Assembly: GCA_040255215.1 (NCBI GenBank)
Contig: JBDZUM010000002.1
Coordinates: forward strand, 39,017-103,016
Reading direction: 5' to 3'
Origin: JAQSWP01 sp040255215
GTDB lineage: Bacteria; Pseudomonadota; Alphaproteobacteria; Reyranellales; JAQSWP01
DNA: 64,000 bases
The stretch's first letter is position 1. Each line of letters opens with the position of its first letter. Position numbers and translations under genes: made by a program. Below are positions 43,048 through 52,054 of this stretch, one piece after another. The notes under the pieces are model-generated. The model made no database searches and was not told the DNA's origin. It was given only the letters and a program-made list of their open reading frames with translations.

Positions 43048-43503
43048 TCAGCTCTTGTTCTGCGCCTGCGCCTGGCGCAGACGGGCATTGGCCATTTCCA
43101 GCCGATGCGCCAGCTCGCGCATGATCTCGACCGCCATCTGCGGGAACTCCTGCACCAGGCGGAAGAACAGATCCTTGGTGATCTTCAGGGTCGTGGTGCG
43201 CTCGCGGGCGGTGACGGTGGCGGTGCGCGGCACGTCGCACAGAATGGCGATCTCGCCGACGAACTCGTTCTTCTGGAGCTCGGCGACCTTGAGCGGCCCG
43301 CCCGGGGTGTCGATCAGCACGTCGGCCGAACCCTCGACGATGACGTACATGGCGTCGCCCATGTCGCCCTGGCGGCATAGCTCCTGGCCGGCCTCGAAGG
43401 TCAGCCGCTCGCTGGTGAAAGCCAGCAGCTTGAGCTTGGAGACCTCGATCTTGGCGAACAGCGGAATGGCGCGCAGCAGCTCGACTTCCTGGTTGAGACT
43501 CAT
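43048..43503 (-). CDS. Cyclic nucleotide-binding domain protein without DNA-binding domain
   Basis: A 151-residue protein consisting of one cNMP-binding beta-roll: FEAGQELCRQGDMGDAMYVI, then GSADVLIDTPGG, and the phosphate-binding cassette FVGEIAILCDVPRTATVTA, which is intact with R-T/A. No helix-turn-helix follows, so it is not a CRP-type regulator; the C terminus is a helix. Beside the ABC protein (37 bases upstream) it could be a regulatory subunit responding to a cyclic nucleotide. That idea is inference from position. Confidence 0.85.
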   Translation of the reverse strand: MSLNQEVELLRAIPLFAKIEVSKLKLLAFTSERLTFEAGQELCRQGDMGDAMYVIVEGSADVLIDTPGGPLKVAELQKNEFVGEIAILCDVPRTATVTARERTTTLKITKDLFFRLVQEFPQMAVEIMRELAHRLEMANARLRQAQAQNKS

Positions 43504-43540
43504 CGTGCCCTCCGTCGCTCGCCGTTGCCCGCCATCGTCG

Positions 43541-46273
43541 CTACTCCGCCGCCAGCATGTCGGATACCGCTGAGCCGGATTTCAGCTCGCCGTAAGGGCC
43601 CTGGGCGATGACGCGGCCGTCGCGCAGGGCCAGAATCTCGTCGAACTGCTCGGCCAGCGCCGGCCGGCTCAGTACCCAGATAACGTTGCGGCCCTCGCGC
43701 AGTTTCAGGATCGCCGCCAGCAGCCGGCCCTGGGCGCCGCCGTCGAGCACCGCCGTGGCGTCGTTGACCACCAGCAGGTCGGGCCGCTTGATCAGCGCCC
43801 GCACCAGCCCGATCTTCTGGCGCTGGGCGGCGTTGAGGCGCTTGCCGGAATTGCCGACGTTGAAGTCGAGCCCGACGCCGACCACGGTACGGCGCATTTC
43901 CAGCTTGTCCAGCACCTCGGTGATCAGCGACCCGATGCGCTCGGCCGCCTGCGCCTGGCCGTAGGCCAGGCGGCCGAACAGGATGTTGTCCTGCAAGGTG
44001 GCGGCGCGGTTGTACTTCTCGCGGTCGTAGACCTCGACGGCGCCCTCGGGCAGCGCCTCGGCCAGTGCGGCGCGGGCCTGCAGCAGCCGCTCCTGCATCG
44101 CCTCGTCGACCAGGCCCAGGCGATGGCGCGCCTCGACATAGGGGAAGGGCAGGGCCAGCAGCCGCTTGCGGTCGTCGGCGCCGACGCTGTCCAGCCCGCC
44201 CTTGCCGGCGATGCGCGCCACCATGACGCGGAACTCGGGCAGGTCCTCGGCCGCGATGAAGGAGAACTGCTCGAAGAAAGGATGGCCGGGCGGCAAATCG
44301 GCGAACAGCTCGACCATGGTTTCGGCGATCTGCCGGCCCATGGCGAGCAGATCGTCGGTCAGGCCCAGTTCGTCGAGCACCTTCAGCACCAGCGGATTGC
44401 CGGCCAGGCGCTCGGGCGCGAAATCGGCTTCGGCGGCGGTGCCGAACAGCAGGTTCTCCGCCACCGACATGTTGCGCACGTAGCGATCGCGCGCGAAGGG
44501 CTCGATCAGGGCGGCGATCTGCGGATCGGCCAGGCGCTGGTGCAGCTCGGCGCGCGCCTCCATGATCGCCGCCGCCACGTCGGGATGGGCGTCGGGATCG
44601 ACCGTGCCGCGCAGGCCGAGGCGATAGATGTCGTCCTCCAGTTCGACGGCGGGCAGCAGATCGAGGATGCGCTCGTCGATGTCGTCGGGGCCTTTGGCGC
44701 CGGCGGTCTCGTAGTCGATCCAGACGGCATTGACGTCGTAAAGCGGATTGCCGGCGCGTTTGGCCTCGGCGACGAAGCGCTCGTGCAGGCGCTTTTCGGC
44801 GCCCTCGTACTCGGCCGGCTGGCGCTCCTGCTGCTTCAGCCCGTAGAGCACGTTCTCGCGCACGCTGACGGGGAAGAGATAGGTGTCGGGGCCGGCATAG
44901 CCGATGCGCGCGCCGGTGGCGATCTCCGGCAGGCGGTCGAGATCGTGCTCGCCCAGCCTGGCGCTGCCGGCCGAAGGATGCACCAGCCGCGCCAGCAGCA
45001 GCGCCACCGCTTCCTTGCCGCCGCCGGGCGGGCCGATCACCGCGACGTGGCGGTCGCCGGCGATCTCGAAACTGGCGCCGTCCAGCAGGCGGCCATAGGT
45101 CTCGTCGAATACCGCGACGCTGGCGACCTTCAGCGGGCCGGCGACGGCCTCGGGCTTCTCCGGCAGCGGCTCCTGCAGCGCCGGCTCAAGCATGCCTTCG
45201 GGCGTGAACTGCTCGATCACCTGCTCGTACTTGATCTGCACGTCCTGGCGCTGCTGATCCCAGTCGATCAGTTCCTTGACCGGCGGCGGCAGATCCTTGT
45301 AGGCGGCGATCACCGCCACCAGCCCGCCGATGTCGAGCTGGCCGGTGATCGCGAGATAGCCGCCGATCAGGTAGAAGAAGAACGGCGTCGATTGCGCCAG
45401 CAGGTTGTTGATGAACTTGACGGTGAACTTGCGCTGGTAGAGCTCGAAGCGGATCAGGAAGATCCGCCCCAGACGGTGCACGATGTCGGCGCGCTCGTAG
45501 TTCGAGGTGGCGTTGGCGTGGATGTCGGCCGAGCCGTCGACCGCCTCGGCGATGCGGCCGGCGAGCTGGCGCGCGGTGAGCTGGCGCTCCTTGCCCAGCA
45601 CCAGCACCTTCTTGCGCAGCTGCGGGATCAGCACGACCTGCACCGCCAGCACCGTCACCGCCACCATGCCGAGCCAGAAGCTCTGGGTGACGATGAAGAA
45701 CAATGCCGTCGCCGCCTGGCCGCCGAGGAACACCGGCTGGACGAAGGCGTCGCCGATGAAGCCGCCCAGCGGTTCGACCTCGTCCTTCACCATGGTGGCG
45801 ATTTCCGCCTGCTTCACTTTCCGGAAATGCCCCTGCGGGAAGCGCATGACGCGATCGAACAGCTCGTAGCGCAGCCGGCGCAGCATGCGCTCGCCCATGC
45901 GGCCCTTCTGCGTGTTGATGTTGCGCTTGAACAGGCCGTTGATCACCACCATCGCCAGGAACAGCAGGCTGAGCGCGATCAGATACTCGACCTGCACCAT
46001 CGGGATGCCGTCGAACACCCGGATGCTGCCGACGTCGGAGATGAAGGACGGCACGGGAATGTCGATGGTGAAGAAATTCGTCGTCGAGCCGGCGATGACG
46101 TTGCCGTCGGCGTCCTTCTCGAAGGCCTTGCCCTGGATGGCGCCGTTGACGATGGTCTTGGGAATGTTCAGCGACAGGAAATAGAAGACCTGCGCCAGGA
46201 CGATGATGACCAGGATGGCGAACTGTTCGCGCTGGGTGTGCTTCCAGACGTATCGAAACAGGCTCTTTTCCAT
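43541..46273 (-). CDS. ABC exporter with degenerate, expanded nucleotide-binding domain
   Basis: A 910-residue protein. Residues 1-345 are a type IV ABC exporter membrane domain with six helices (FAILVIIVLAQVFYFLSL, and MRRLRYELFDRVMRFPQGHF coupling region). The nucleotide-binding part, about 385-910, is twice the normal size. Its motifs are altered: Walker A GPPGGGKEA (near 413), signature LNAAQRQ in place of LSGGQ (near 814), Walker B VVND instead of LLDE (near 834) and S for the switch histidine (VLSRPALAEQFDE, near 866). A Q-loop-like S-V-x-E-N-[VL]-L-[YF]-G segment occurs three times (near 457, 596 and 751). ATP hydrolysis may be impaired. It heads a three-gene unit divergent from a glycosyltransferase operon. 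Confidence 0.85.
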   Translation of the reverse strand: MEKSLFRYVWKHTQREQFAILVIIVLAQVFYFLSLNIPKTIVNGAIQGKAFEKDADGNVIAGSTTNFFTIDIPVPSFISDVGSIRVFDGIPMVQVEYLIALSLLFLAMVVINGLFKRNINTQKGRMGERMLRRLRYELFDRVMRFPQGHFRKVKQAEIATMVKDEVEPLGGFIGDAFVQPVFLGGQAATALFFIVTQSFWLGMVAVTVLAVQVVLIPQLRKKVLVLGKERQLTARQLAGRIAEAVDGSADIHANATSNYERADIVHRLGRIFLIRFELYQRKFTVKFINNLLAQSTPFFFYLIGGYLAITGQLDIGGLVAVIAAYKDLPPPVKELIDWDQQRQDVQIKYEQVIEQFTPEGMLEPALQEPLPEKPEAVAGPLKVASVAVFDETYGRLLDGASFEIAGDRHVAVIGPPGGGKEAVALLLARLVHPSAGSARLGEHDLDRLPEIATGARIGYAGPDTYLFPVSVRENVLYGLKQQERQPAEYEGAEKRLHERFVAEAKRAGNPLYDVNAVWIDYETAGAKGPDDIDERILDLLPAVELEDDIYRLGLRGTVDPDAHPDVAAAIMEARAELHQRLADPQIAALIEPFARDRYVRNMSVAENLLFGTAAEADFAPERLAGNPLVLKVLDELGLTDDLLAMGRQIAETMVELFADLPPGHPFFEQFSFIAAEDLPEFRVMVARIAGKGGLDSVGADDRKRLLALPFPYVEARHRLGLVDEAMQERLLQARAALAEALPEGAVEVYDREKYNRAATLQDNILFGRLAYGQAQAAERIGSLITEVLDKLEMRRTVVGVGLDFNVGNSGKRLNAAQRQKIGLVRALIKRPDLLVVNDATAVLDGGAQGRLLAAILKLREGRNVIWVLSRPALAEQFDEILALRDGRVIAQGPYGELKSGSAVSDMLAAE

Positions 46274-46621
46274 GGTCGCTCAGGCGGCTCCCCAAATCCG
46301 GCCGGCGCGCCAGACTGGCCGAGGCGCACCCCCTAGAGCAAATCTAGCGCAACCGCCCCCCCCGCGTCCGCTCCGGCTATATACATCATTTTGTGGCCGT
46401 TGGGGCGGGGGCCGGCCAGATGTGTTGCGCCCATTATAGGCAGTCGGCGGGGATATTGAGCAGGTTCGGCGCGAAAACCCGTAACCAAGGCGTGGCAGGT
46501 TGCGACAAGGCGTCCGGCGGCGCCGGCCCCGGCGCTTTTGGGGTCGCCCGCCTGACGGCGGCATGCCATATTTCGCCGTCGCGCAGCGGCCCTGGGGGAT
46601 CGGGCTGGTGGGAGACCACAG
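46274..46621. other. Divergent promoter region, 348 bases
   Basis: No gene of its own. It separates the ABC exporter gene (minus) and the first glycosyltransferase gene (plus) and must hold promoters for both operons. A less GC-rich part at about 46378-46395 (TATATACATCATTTTG) is the best promoter-like stretch. I see no clear operator. Confidence 0.5.
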
Positions 46622-47875
46622 ATGAATGAACGGCGCAACGGCGCGGCCAGAGCCTCCGGTCGCGACAAGCGGGTCCTGATTTACAGCCACGACAGTTTCG
46701 GCCTGGGGCATCTCAGCCGCTGCCGGACCATCGCCAACTCGCTGGTGGCGCAGGACAAGAATCTTTCGGTGCTGATCCTGTCGGGCTCGCCGCTGATCGG
46801 CAGCTTCGACTTCCGCGCCCGCGTCGATTTCGTGCGCATCCCGGGCGTCATCAAGCTGCGCAACGGCGAATACACCTCGCTCAACCTGCTGATCGACATC
46901 GAGGAGACGCTGCACATGCGCGCCTCGATCATCCAGCATACGGCCGACATCTTCGATCCCGACGTCTTCCTGGTCGACAAGGAGCCGCTCGGCCTGCGCG
47001 GCGAGGTCACCGACACGCTGAAGATGCTGAAGAAGCGCGGCACGCCGCTGGTGCTGGGCCTGCGCGACGTCATGGACGAGCCGACCCTGCTCGAGCCGGA
47101 ATGGCAGCGCAAGAACGTGGTGCCCGCGCTGCGCGATCTCTACGACGACATCTGGGTCTACGGCCTGCCGCAGCTGTGCGATCCGGTGGCCGGCATCAAC
47201 CTGCCGAAATCGGTGCGGCGCAAGATCACCTATACCGGCTACCTGCGGCGCGAACTGCCGCGCGGGCTGGCGCGCCCCGGCCTGCTGTCGGACGTCGACA
47301 AGCCCTACATCCTGGTCACCGCCGGCGGCGGCGGCGACGGCGAGGGGCTGATCGACTGGGTGCTGCGCGCCTACGAGCAGGACCGCAAGATCCCCTACGA
47401 CGCGGTGATCGTGTTCGGCCCGTTCATGAATCCGCAACGCCAGAAGGAGTTCCGCCGCCGCGTCAACGCGCTGTCCAAGGTGCACGCGCTGACTTTCGAA
47501 TCGAATCTGGCGGCGCTGATGACCGATGCCGCCGGCGTCGTCGCCATGGGCGGCTACAACACGTTCTGCGAGATCCTCTCGTTCGACAAGCGGGCGCTGA
47601 TCGTGCCGCGCACCCAGCCGCGGCTCGAGCAGTACATTCGCGCCTCCTCGGCGCGCGCGCTGGGCCTGGCCAACATGCTGCCCGACGACGGCCAGCGCGA
47701 CGCGCAGGTCATGGCGACGGCGCTGCGCCAGCTGCCGCAGCAGCAGCTTCCCTCCGAGGTGGTGATCCCCGGCCTGCTCGACGGGCTGCCGTCCGTCGGC
47801 CGGCTGGTCAAGCGCACCCTGGCGGCGCGGCCGCCGCGGCCCTCGATGCTGGAAACCGCCCGCAAACGCGCGTGA
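46622..47875 (+). CDS. MurG-like glycosyltransferase
   Basis: A 417-residue GT-B-type enzyme. The N-terminal half starts VLIYSHDSFGLGHLSRC, where GLGHLSR is the glycine/histidine acceptor-side loop, and the C-terminal half has TAGGGGDGEGLIDWVL and the nucleotide-sugar contact GGYNTFCEILSFDKRALIV. The second half resembles the MurG/GT28 C-terminal domain. It is paralogous to the gene at 50879. It probably transfers a sugar from a UDP-sugar, but donor and acceptor are unknown. It is the first gene of a seven-gene run. Confidence 0.82.
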   Translation: MNERRNGAARASGRDKRVLIYSHDSFGLGHLSRCRTIANSLVAQDKNLSVLILSGSPLIGSFDFRARVDFVRIPGVIKLRNGEYTSLNLLIDIEETLHMRASIIQHTADIFDPDVFLVDKEPLGLRGEVTDTLKMLKKRGTPLVLGLRDVMDEPTLLEPEWQRKNVVPALRDLYDDIWVYGLPQLCDPVAGINLPKSVRRKITYTGYLRRELPRGLARPGLLSDVDKPYILVTAGGGGDGEGLIDWVLRAYEQDRKIPYDAVIVFGPFMNPQRQKEFRRRVNALSKVHALTFESNLAALMTDAAGVVAMGGYNTFCEILSFDKRALIVPRTQPRLEQYIRASSARALGLANMLPDDGQRDAQVMATALRQLPQQQLPSEVVIPGLLDGLPSVGRLVKRTLAARPPRPSMLETARKRA

Positions 47876-49128
47876 CATCGCAAACTGGTTCGCCGGACGG
47901 GCCAAAACTGGCCATCGTCCTCAAGGGCTATCCGCGGCTCTCCGAGACCTTCATCGCCCAGGAGATCGCGGCGCTGGAAGCGCGCGGGCTTGCGCCGTTG
48001 CTGATATCGCTGCGCCACCCCACCGATCGCTTCCGCCATCCCGTGCACGAGCGCATCCGCGCCGCGATCCGCTACCTGCCGGAATATCTCTATCAGGAGC
48101 CGTTGCGCGTGCTGCGCGGCTGGCGCCTCGCCCGCCGCCTGCCGGGCTATCGCGCCGCCCGGCGCCAGTTTCTCGCCGATCTGCGCCGCGATCTCACCCC
48201 CAATCGCGGCCGGCGCTTCGGCCAGGCCTGCGTGCTGGCGGCGGAACTGCCGCCAGGCGCGCAATGGCTGCATTGCCATTTCCTGCATACGCCGGCCTCG
48301 GTCACGCGCTACGCGGCGATGATGCGCGGCATCGCGTGGAGCGGTTCGGCGCATGCGAAGGACATCTGGACCACGCCCGACTGGGAGATCGCCGAGAAAC
48401 TGGCCGATTGCCGCTTCCTGGTGACCTGCACCGAGGTCGGTCTGCGCCGCCTGCAGGCGCTGGCGCCCGATCCGGCCAAAGTCGAGCTGCTCTATCACGG
48501 CCTCGATTTCGACCATCTGCCGCCGCCCGACGAGACGCCGCGGCCGCCGCGCGACGGCCGTGACGCCAACGATTCGGTGCGGCTGCTGGCGGTCGGCAGG
48601 GCGGTGGAGAAGAAGGGGTTCGACGATCTGTTGCGCGCGCTGGCGCTGCTGCCGGCCGATCTGAACTGGCGCCTGCAGCAGATCGGCGGCGGTCCGCTGC
48701 GACCGCGGCTCATGGCGCTGGCTGCGGCGCTGGGCATTGCCGAGCGCTGCCGTTTCGACGGCGCGAGCGCCCAGGCCGAGGTCTTCGCCGCCTATCGCGA
48801 CGCCGATCTCTTTGCGCTCACCGCGCGGGTCGCCGGCGACGGCGATCGCGACGGGCTGCCCAACGTGCTGATGGAGGCGCAAAGCCAGGGCCTGGCCTGC
48901 CTTGCGACGCGCGTCGGCGCCATCGAGGAGCTGATCGAGGACGAGGCGACCGGCCTGCTGACGCAAAGCGGCGACGTGGCGGCGATGGCTGCCGCACTCG
49001 AGCGGCTGATGCGCGATCCGGCCTTGCGGGCGCGGCTGGGCGCGGCGGGTCAGGCGCGGGTGCGCAGCGCCTTCTCGTTCGGCGCCGGCATCGAGCGGCT
49101 CTACGCCCATCTGCGCCATCTGGCGTAG
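47872..49128 (+). CDS. Glycosyltransferase family 4 protein
   Basis: A 418-residue GT-B enzyme. It starts at the GTG at 47872, overlapping the previous stop by four bases (GTGA). LAIVLKGYPRLSETFIAQE is the N-terminal glycine loop; LLAVGRAVEKKGFDDLLRAL and EAQSQGLACLATRVGAIEE in the C-terminal domain give the donor-binding E-x7-E pattern. LHCHFLHTP near residue 140 resembles the acceptor-domain segment of colanic-acid-type transferases. Retaining transfer from a nucleotide sugar is expected. Confidence 0.88.
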   Translation: MTSQTGSPDGPKLAIVLKGYPRLSETFIAQEIAALEARGLAPLLISLRHPTDRFRHPVHERIRAAIRYLPEYLYQEPLRVLRGWRLARRLPGYRAARRQFLADLRRDLTPNRGRRFGQACVLAAELPPGAQWLHCHFLHTPASVTRYAAMMRGIAWSGSAHAKDIWTTPDWEIAEKLADCRFLVTCTEVGLRRLQALAPDPAKVELLYHGLDFDHLPPPDETPRPPRDGRDANDSVRLLAVGRAVEKKGFDDLLRALALLPADLNWRLQQIGGGPLRPRLMALAAALGIAERCRFDGASAQAEVFAAYRDADLFALTARVAGDGDRDGLPNVLMEAQSQGLACLATRVGAIEELIEDEATGLLTQSGDVAAMAAALERLMRDPALRARLGAAGQARVRSAFSFGAGIERLYAHLRHLA

Positions 49129-49140
49129 GATCGCTCCGCC

Positions 49141-50277
49141 ATGCGCATCGCCTACTACACGCCGCTGAAGTCGCCCGCCCATCGCGTGCCGTCGGGCGAT
49201 CGCACCATGGCGCGCGCCCTGCGCGATCTGCTGCGTCGCGCCGGGCACGAGGTCGTAGTCCTGTCCAAGCCGACGCAGGGCGGCGGGGTGCAGGGACCGG
49301 AGTTCCAGGCGCGCCGCCGCCTGCAGGTCGAGCGCGATTTCGCCGGGTTGCTGGCGGGCGAGGGCGGTCCGTTTGACCTTTGGTTCACCTATCACGTCTA
49401 CTACAAGGTGCCGGACTGGATCGGTCCGCGCGTCGCTGCGGCCCGTCGCATCCCCTACGTCATGGCGGAAGTGTCCTACGCGCCCAAGCGCGCCGGCGGG
49501 CCGTGGGACATGGGCCATCGCCAGGTCGGCGACTGCATCCGGGCGGCCGACCTCATCCTCAACCTCAATCCGATCGACGCCAATTGCGTGCGCCCGCTGC
49601 TGCGCGCCGACGCCGCCATGCTCGACGTGCCGCCGTTCCTCGCCGCCCAGCCCTATCGGACGGCGGCGCGGCGGCGCGAGCTGCATGCGGCGGCGCTGCG
49701 CGCGCGCCTCAAGGCCAGCCGGCGCACGCCGTTGCTGCTGTGCGTGGCGATGATGCGGCCGGGCGACAAGCTGGCGTCCTACAAGGTGCTGGGCGCCGCC
49801 ATGGCGCGATTGCTGGATCGCGACTGGCGGCTGGTGGTGGCGGGCGACGGCGAGGCGCAGGCCGACGTGCGGGCAGCGCTGAAGCCGCTGGGCCGGCGCG
49901 TGCACTATCTTGGCCAGATGGCACCGCAGGACCTGCCGGCGCTCTATGCCGCCGCCGATCTCTACGTATGGCCGGCGATCAACGAGGCTTGGGGCATGAC
50001 CTTGCTGGAGGCGCAGGCGGCGGGCCTGCCGGTGATCGCCGGCCGGACCGGCGGGGTGCCGAACGTGGTCGACGAGGGTCGCACCGGCCTGCTGCCGGCG
50101 GTGGGCGATGCCGAGGCCTTCGCCGCCTCCGTGGCGCGTCTGCTCGACGACGAGGAGCGGCGCGGATTGATGGCCGTGGCGGCGCCGGCATGGGTGAAAC
50201 GGCGACACGATATTGCGGCGGTGCGCGATATGGTGGATGTCGCGCTGCACGAGGCGCGCAAGAGGAAGACGTCATGA
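49141..50277 (+). CDS. Glycosyltransferase family 4 protein, second
   Basis: A 378-residue GT-B enzyme. The N terminus reads MRIAYYTPLKSPAHRVPSGD, with the usual Gly/Ser-rich loop, and the C-terminal domain has YVWPAINEAWGMTLLEAQ and AGLPVIAGRTGGVPNVVDEG, the E-x7-E donor site. LLCVAMMRPGDKLASYKVLG marks the start of the donor domain. The stop overlaps the next gene by four bases. It follows the previous transferase by 12 bases. Confidence 0.88.
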   Translation: MRIAYYTPLKSPAHRVPSGDRTMARALRDLLRRAGHEVVVLSKPTQGGGVQGPEFQARRRLQVERDFAGLLAGEGGPFDLWFTYHVYYKVPDWIGPRVAAARRIPYVMAEVSYAPKRAGGPWDMGHRQVGDCIRAADLILNLNPIDANCVRPLLRADAAMLDVPPFLAAQPYRTAARRRELHAAALRARLKASRRTPLLLCVAMMRPGDKLASYKVLGAAMARLLDRDWRLVVAGDGEAQADVRAALKPLGRRVHYLGQMAPQDLPALYAAADLYVWPAINEAWGMTLLEAQAAGLPVIAGRTGGVPNVVDEGRTGLLPAVGDAEAFAASVARLLDDEERRGLMAVAAPAWVKRRHDIAAVRDMVDVALHEARKRKTS

Positions 50278-50882
50278 CGATGCTGGCGGTGGTGCGCCAT
50301 GGGCCCACCGAATGGAATGCGGCGAAGAAACTGCAGGGGATGTCCGACATTCCGCTGTCGGCGGAAGGCCGCGCGCTTGTTTCGACGTGGCGGCTGCCGG
50401 AGGAGTTCCGCGCCTGGCGCTGTCTCGCCAGTCCGCTGTCGCGGGCGCAGGAGACGGCCCGGCTGCTGGGCGCCAGCGAGATCGTCACCGAGCCGCTGCT
50501 GCGCGAGATGAGCTTCGGCCGCTGGGAAGGCTTCACCATCAAGGAACTGGCGGCGGGCGACGCGGCCGGGGAGTTCCAGGCCATGGCCGACAAGGGCCTC
50601 GACATGCTGCCGCCCGACGGCGAATCGCCGCGCATGGTGATCGAGCGGCTGAAGGTCCTGCTGGCGCGGCTGGCGGCGGAGGGCCAGCCGACCGTCGCCG
50701 TCTGCCACAAGGGCATTATCCGCGCCCTGCTGGCGCTGGCCACCGACTGGCCGATGCTGGGCAGGCAGCCGGTGAAGCTCGACTGGTCGTCGCTGCATTG
50801 CTTCCGGCTGGAGCGCGACGGCAAGCCGGTGCTGGACCGTATCAATGTCAGCCTGCGCCCGGCGCAGGGGAGCGCGGCATGA
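50274..50882 (+). CDS. Histidine phosphatase family protein
   Basis: A 202-residue phosphoglycerate-mutase-fold phosphatase. VRHGPTEWN holds the phosphorylated histidine, GMSDIPLSAEGRA and SPLSRAQETARLLG are the next family blocks, and VAVCHKGIIRALLAL holds the second histidine. It starts at an ATG overlapping the previous stop (ATGA), and ends overlapping the next gene likewise. Within a glycan operon it could dephosphorylate a sugar-phosphate or lipid-linked intermediate; this is inference. Confidence 0.9.
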   Translation: MTMLAVVRHGPTEWNAAKKLQGMSDIPLSAEGRALVSTWRLPEEFRAWRCLASPLSRAQETARLLGASEIVTEPLLREMSFGRWEGFTIKELAAGDAAGEFQAMADKGLDMLPPDGESPRMVIERLKVLLARLAAEGQPTVAVCHKGIIRALLALATDWPMLGRQPVKLDWSSLHCFRLERDGKPVLDRINVSLRPAQGSAA

Positions 50883-52054
50883 CCGGCCGGGTGTTCTTCT
50901 ATTGCCAGCATCTGCTTGGCATCGGCCATCTGCGCCGGGCGGCGACGCTGGCGCGCGCCCTGGCGCTGGCCGGCCACGAGGTGACGCTGGTCTCGGGCGG
51001 CGAACCGGTGCCGCATCTGGACTGCGCGCCGGCCAAGCTGCTGCAGCTCGATCCGGTGCGGGCGGTCGACAAGTTCTTCAAGGTGCTGGTCGATTCGCGC
51101 GGCCAGAAGATCGACGACGGCTTCAAGGCGGCGCGGGCCGAGCGCCTGGTGGCGCTGTTCGAAAGCGGGCGGCCCGACGTGGTGCTGACCGAAATGTTTC
51201 CCTTCGGCCGCCGGCAATTGCGCTTCGAGCTGATCCCGCTGCTGGAGGCGGCGAAGGCCGCGCCGTGGCGGCCGCGCATCGCCAGTTCGGTGCGCGACAT
51301 TCTGGTGATGTCGCCCAAGCCCGAGCGCATCGACGAGATGCTGGGGCTGGTCGAGACCTATTACGATGCCGTGCTGGTGCATGGCGACCGCGACCTCATT
51401 CCCTTCGACGCCACTTTCGCGCCTGCTGCCCGCATCGCCGACCGGCTGGTCTATACCGGCTACGTCGTCGATACCGGCGAGCCGCGGCGCGGGCCGGACG
51501 CGCCGGGCCATGGCGAGATCATCGTCTCGGCCGGCGGCGGCGCGGTCAGCGAGCCGCTGCTGGAGGCGGCTATGGCGTCGCGCGCGTTGACGGCGCTCAA
51601 GGACCGCGTCTGGCGACTGCTGGTCGGTCACAACCTGCCGCAGGACCGCTACGAGCGATTGCAGGCGGCCGCACCTTCGGGCGTGATCGTCGAACGCGCG
51701 CGCGGCGACTTCGTCACATTGCTGGCCAATGCCGAGCTGTCGATCAGTCAGGGCGGCTACAACACGGTGATGGAGACGCTGAAATTCGGCCGCCGCGCCG
51801 TGGTCGTGCCCTACGCCGGCGGGCTGGAAACCGAGCAGACGCTGCGGGCCGAGCTGCTCGGCCGGCGCGGGCTGATCCAGATCGTCGACGAGACAACCAT
51901 GACGCCGCAAAGCATGGCGGCGGCGGTGGCGCGGGCGCTGGCCGGGCCGGAACTTGCCGGGCGACTGAGCGTCGATCTCGACGGCATGGAAAAATCGGTC
52001 CAGGCGATCGGTGCGCTGGTCGCCCATGCGCAGGGCGCGGCGGGGCGCGCATGA
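50879..52054 (+). CDS. MurG-like glycosyltransferase, second
   Basis: A 391-residue protein paralogous to the first gene of the operon: FYCQHLLGIGHLRRAATLA at the start, GEIIVSAGGGAVSEPLLEAA for the donor domain and ISQGGYNTVMETLKFGRRAV for the nucleotide-sugar site. The donor and acceptor are unknown. It overlaps both neighbours by four bases. It has a shorter N terminus than its paralogue, lacking the basic leader. Confidence 0.82.
   Translation: MTGRVFFYCQHLLGIGHLRRAATLARALALAGHEVTLVSGGEPVPHLDCAPAKLLQLDPVRAVDKFFKVLVDSRGQKIDDGFKAARAERLVALFESGRPDVVLTEMFPFGRRQLRFELIPLLEAAKAAPWRPRIASSVRDILVMSPKPERIDEMLGLVETYYDAVLVHGDRDLIPFDATFAPAARIADRLVYTGYVVDTGEPRRGPDAPGHGEIIVSAGGGAVSEPLLEAAMASRALTALKDRVWRLLVGHNLPQDRYERLQAAAPSGVIVERARGDFVTLLANAELSISQGGYNTVMETLKFGRRAVVVPYAGGLETEQTLRAELLGRRGLIQIVDETTMTPQSMAAAVARALAGPELAGRLSVDLDGMEKSVQAIGALVAHAQGAAGRA

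Noticed and set aside
43048..43503. CRP/FNR-type transcription factor
   Set aside because: The chain ends shortly after the cNMP-binding roll and has no helix-turn-helix.
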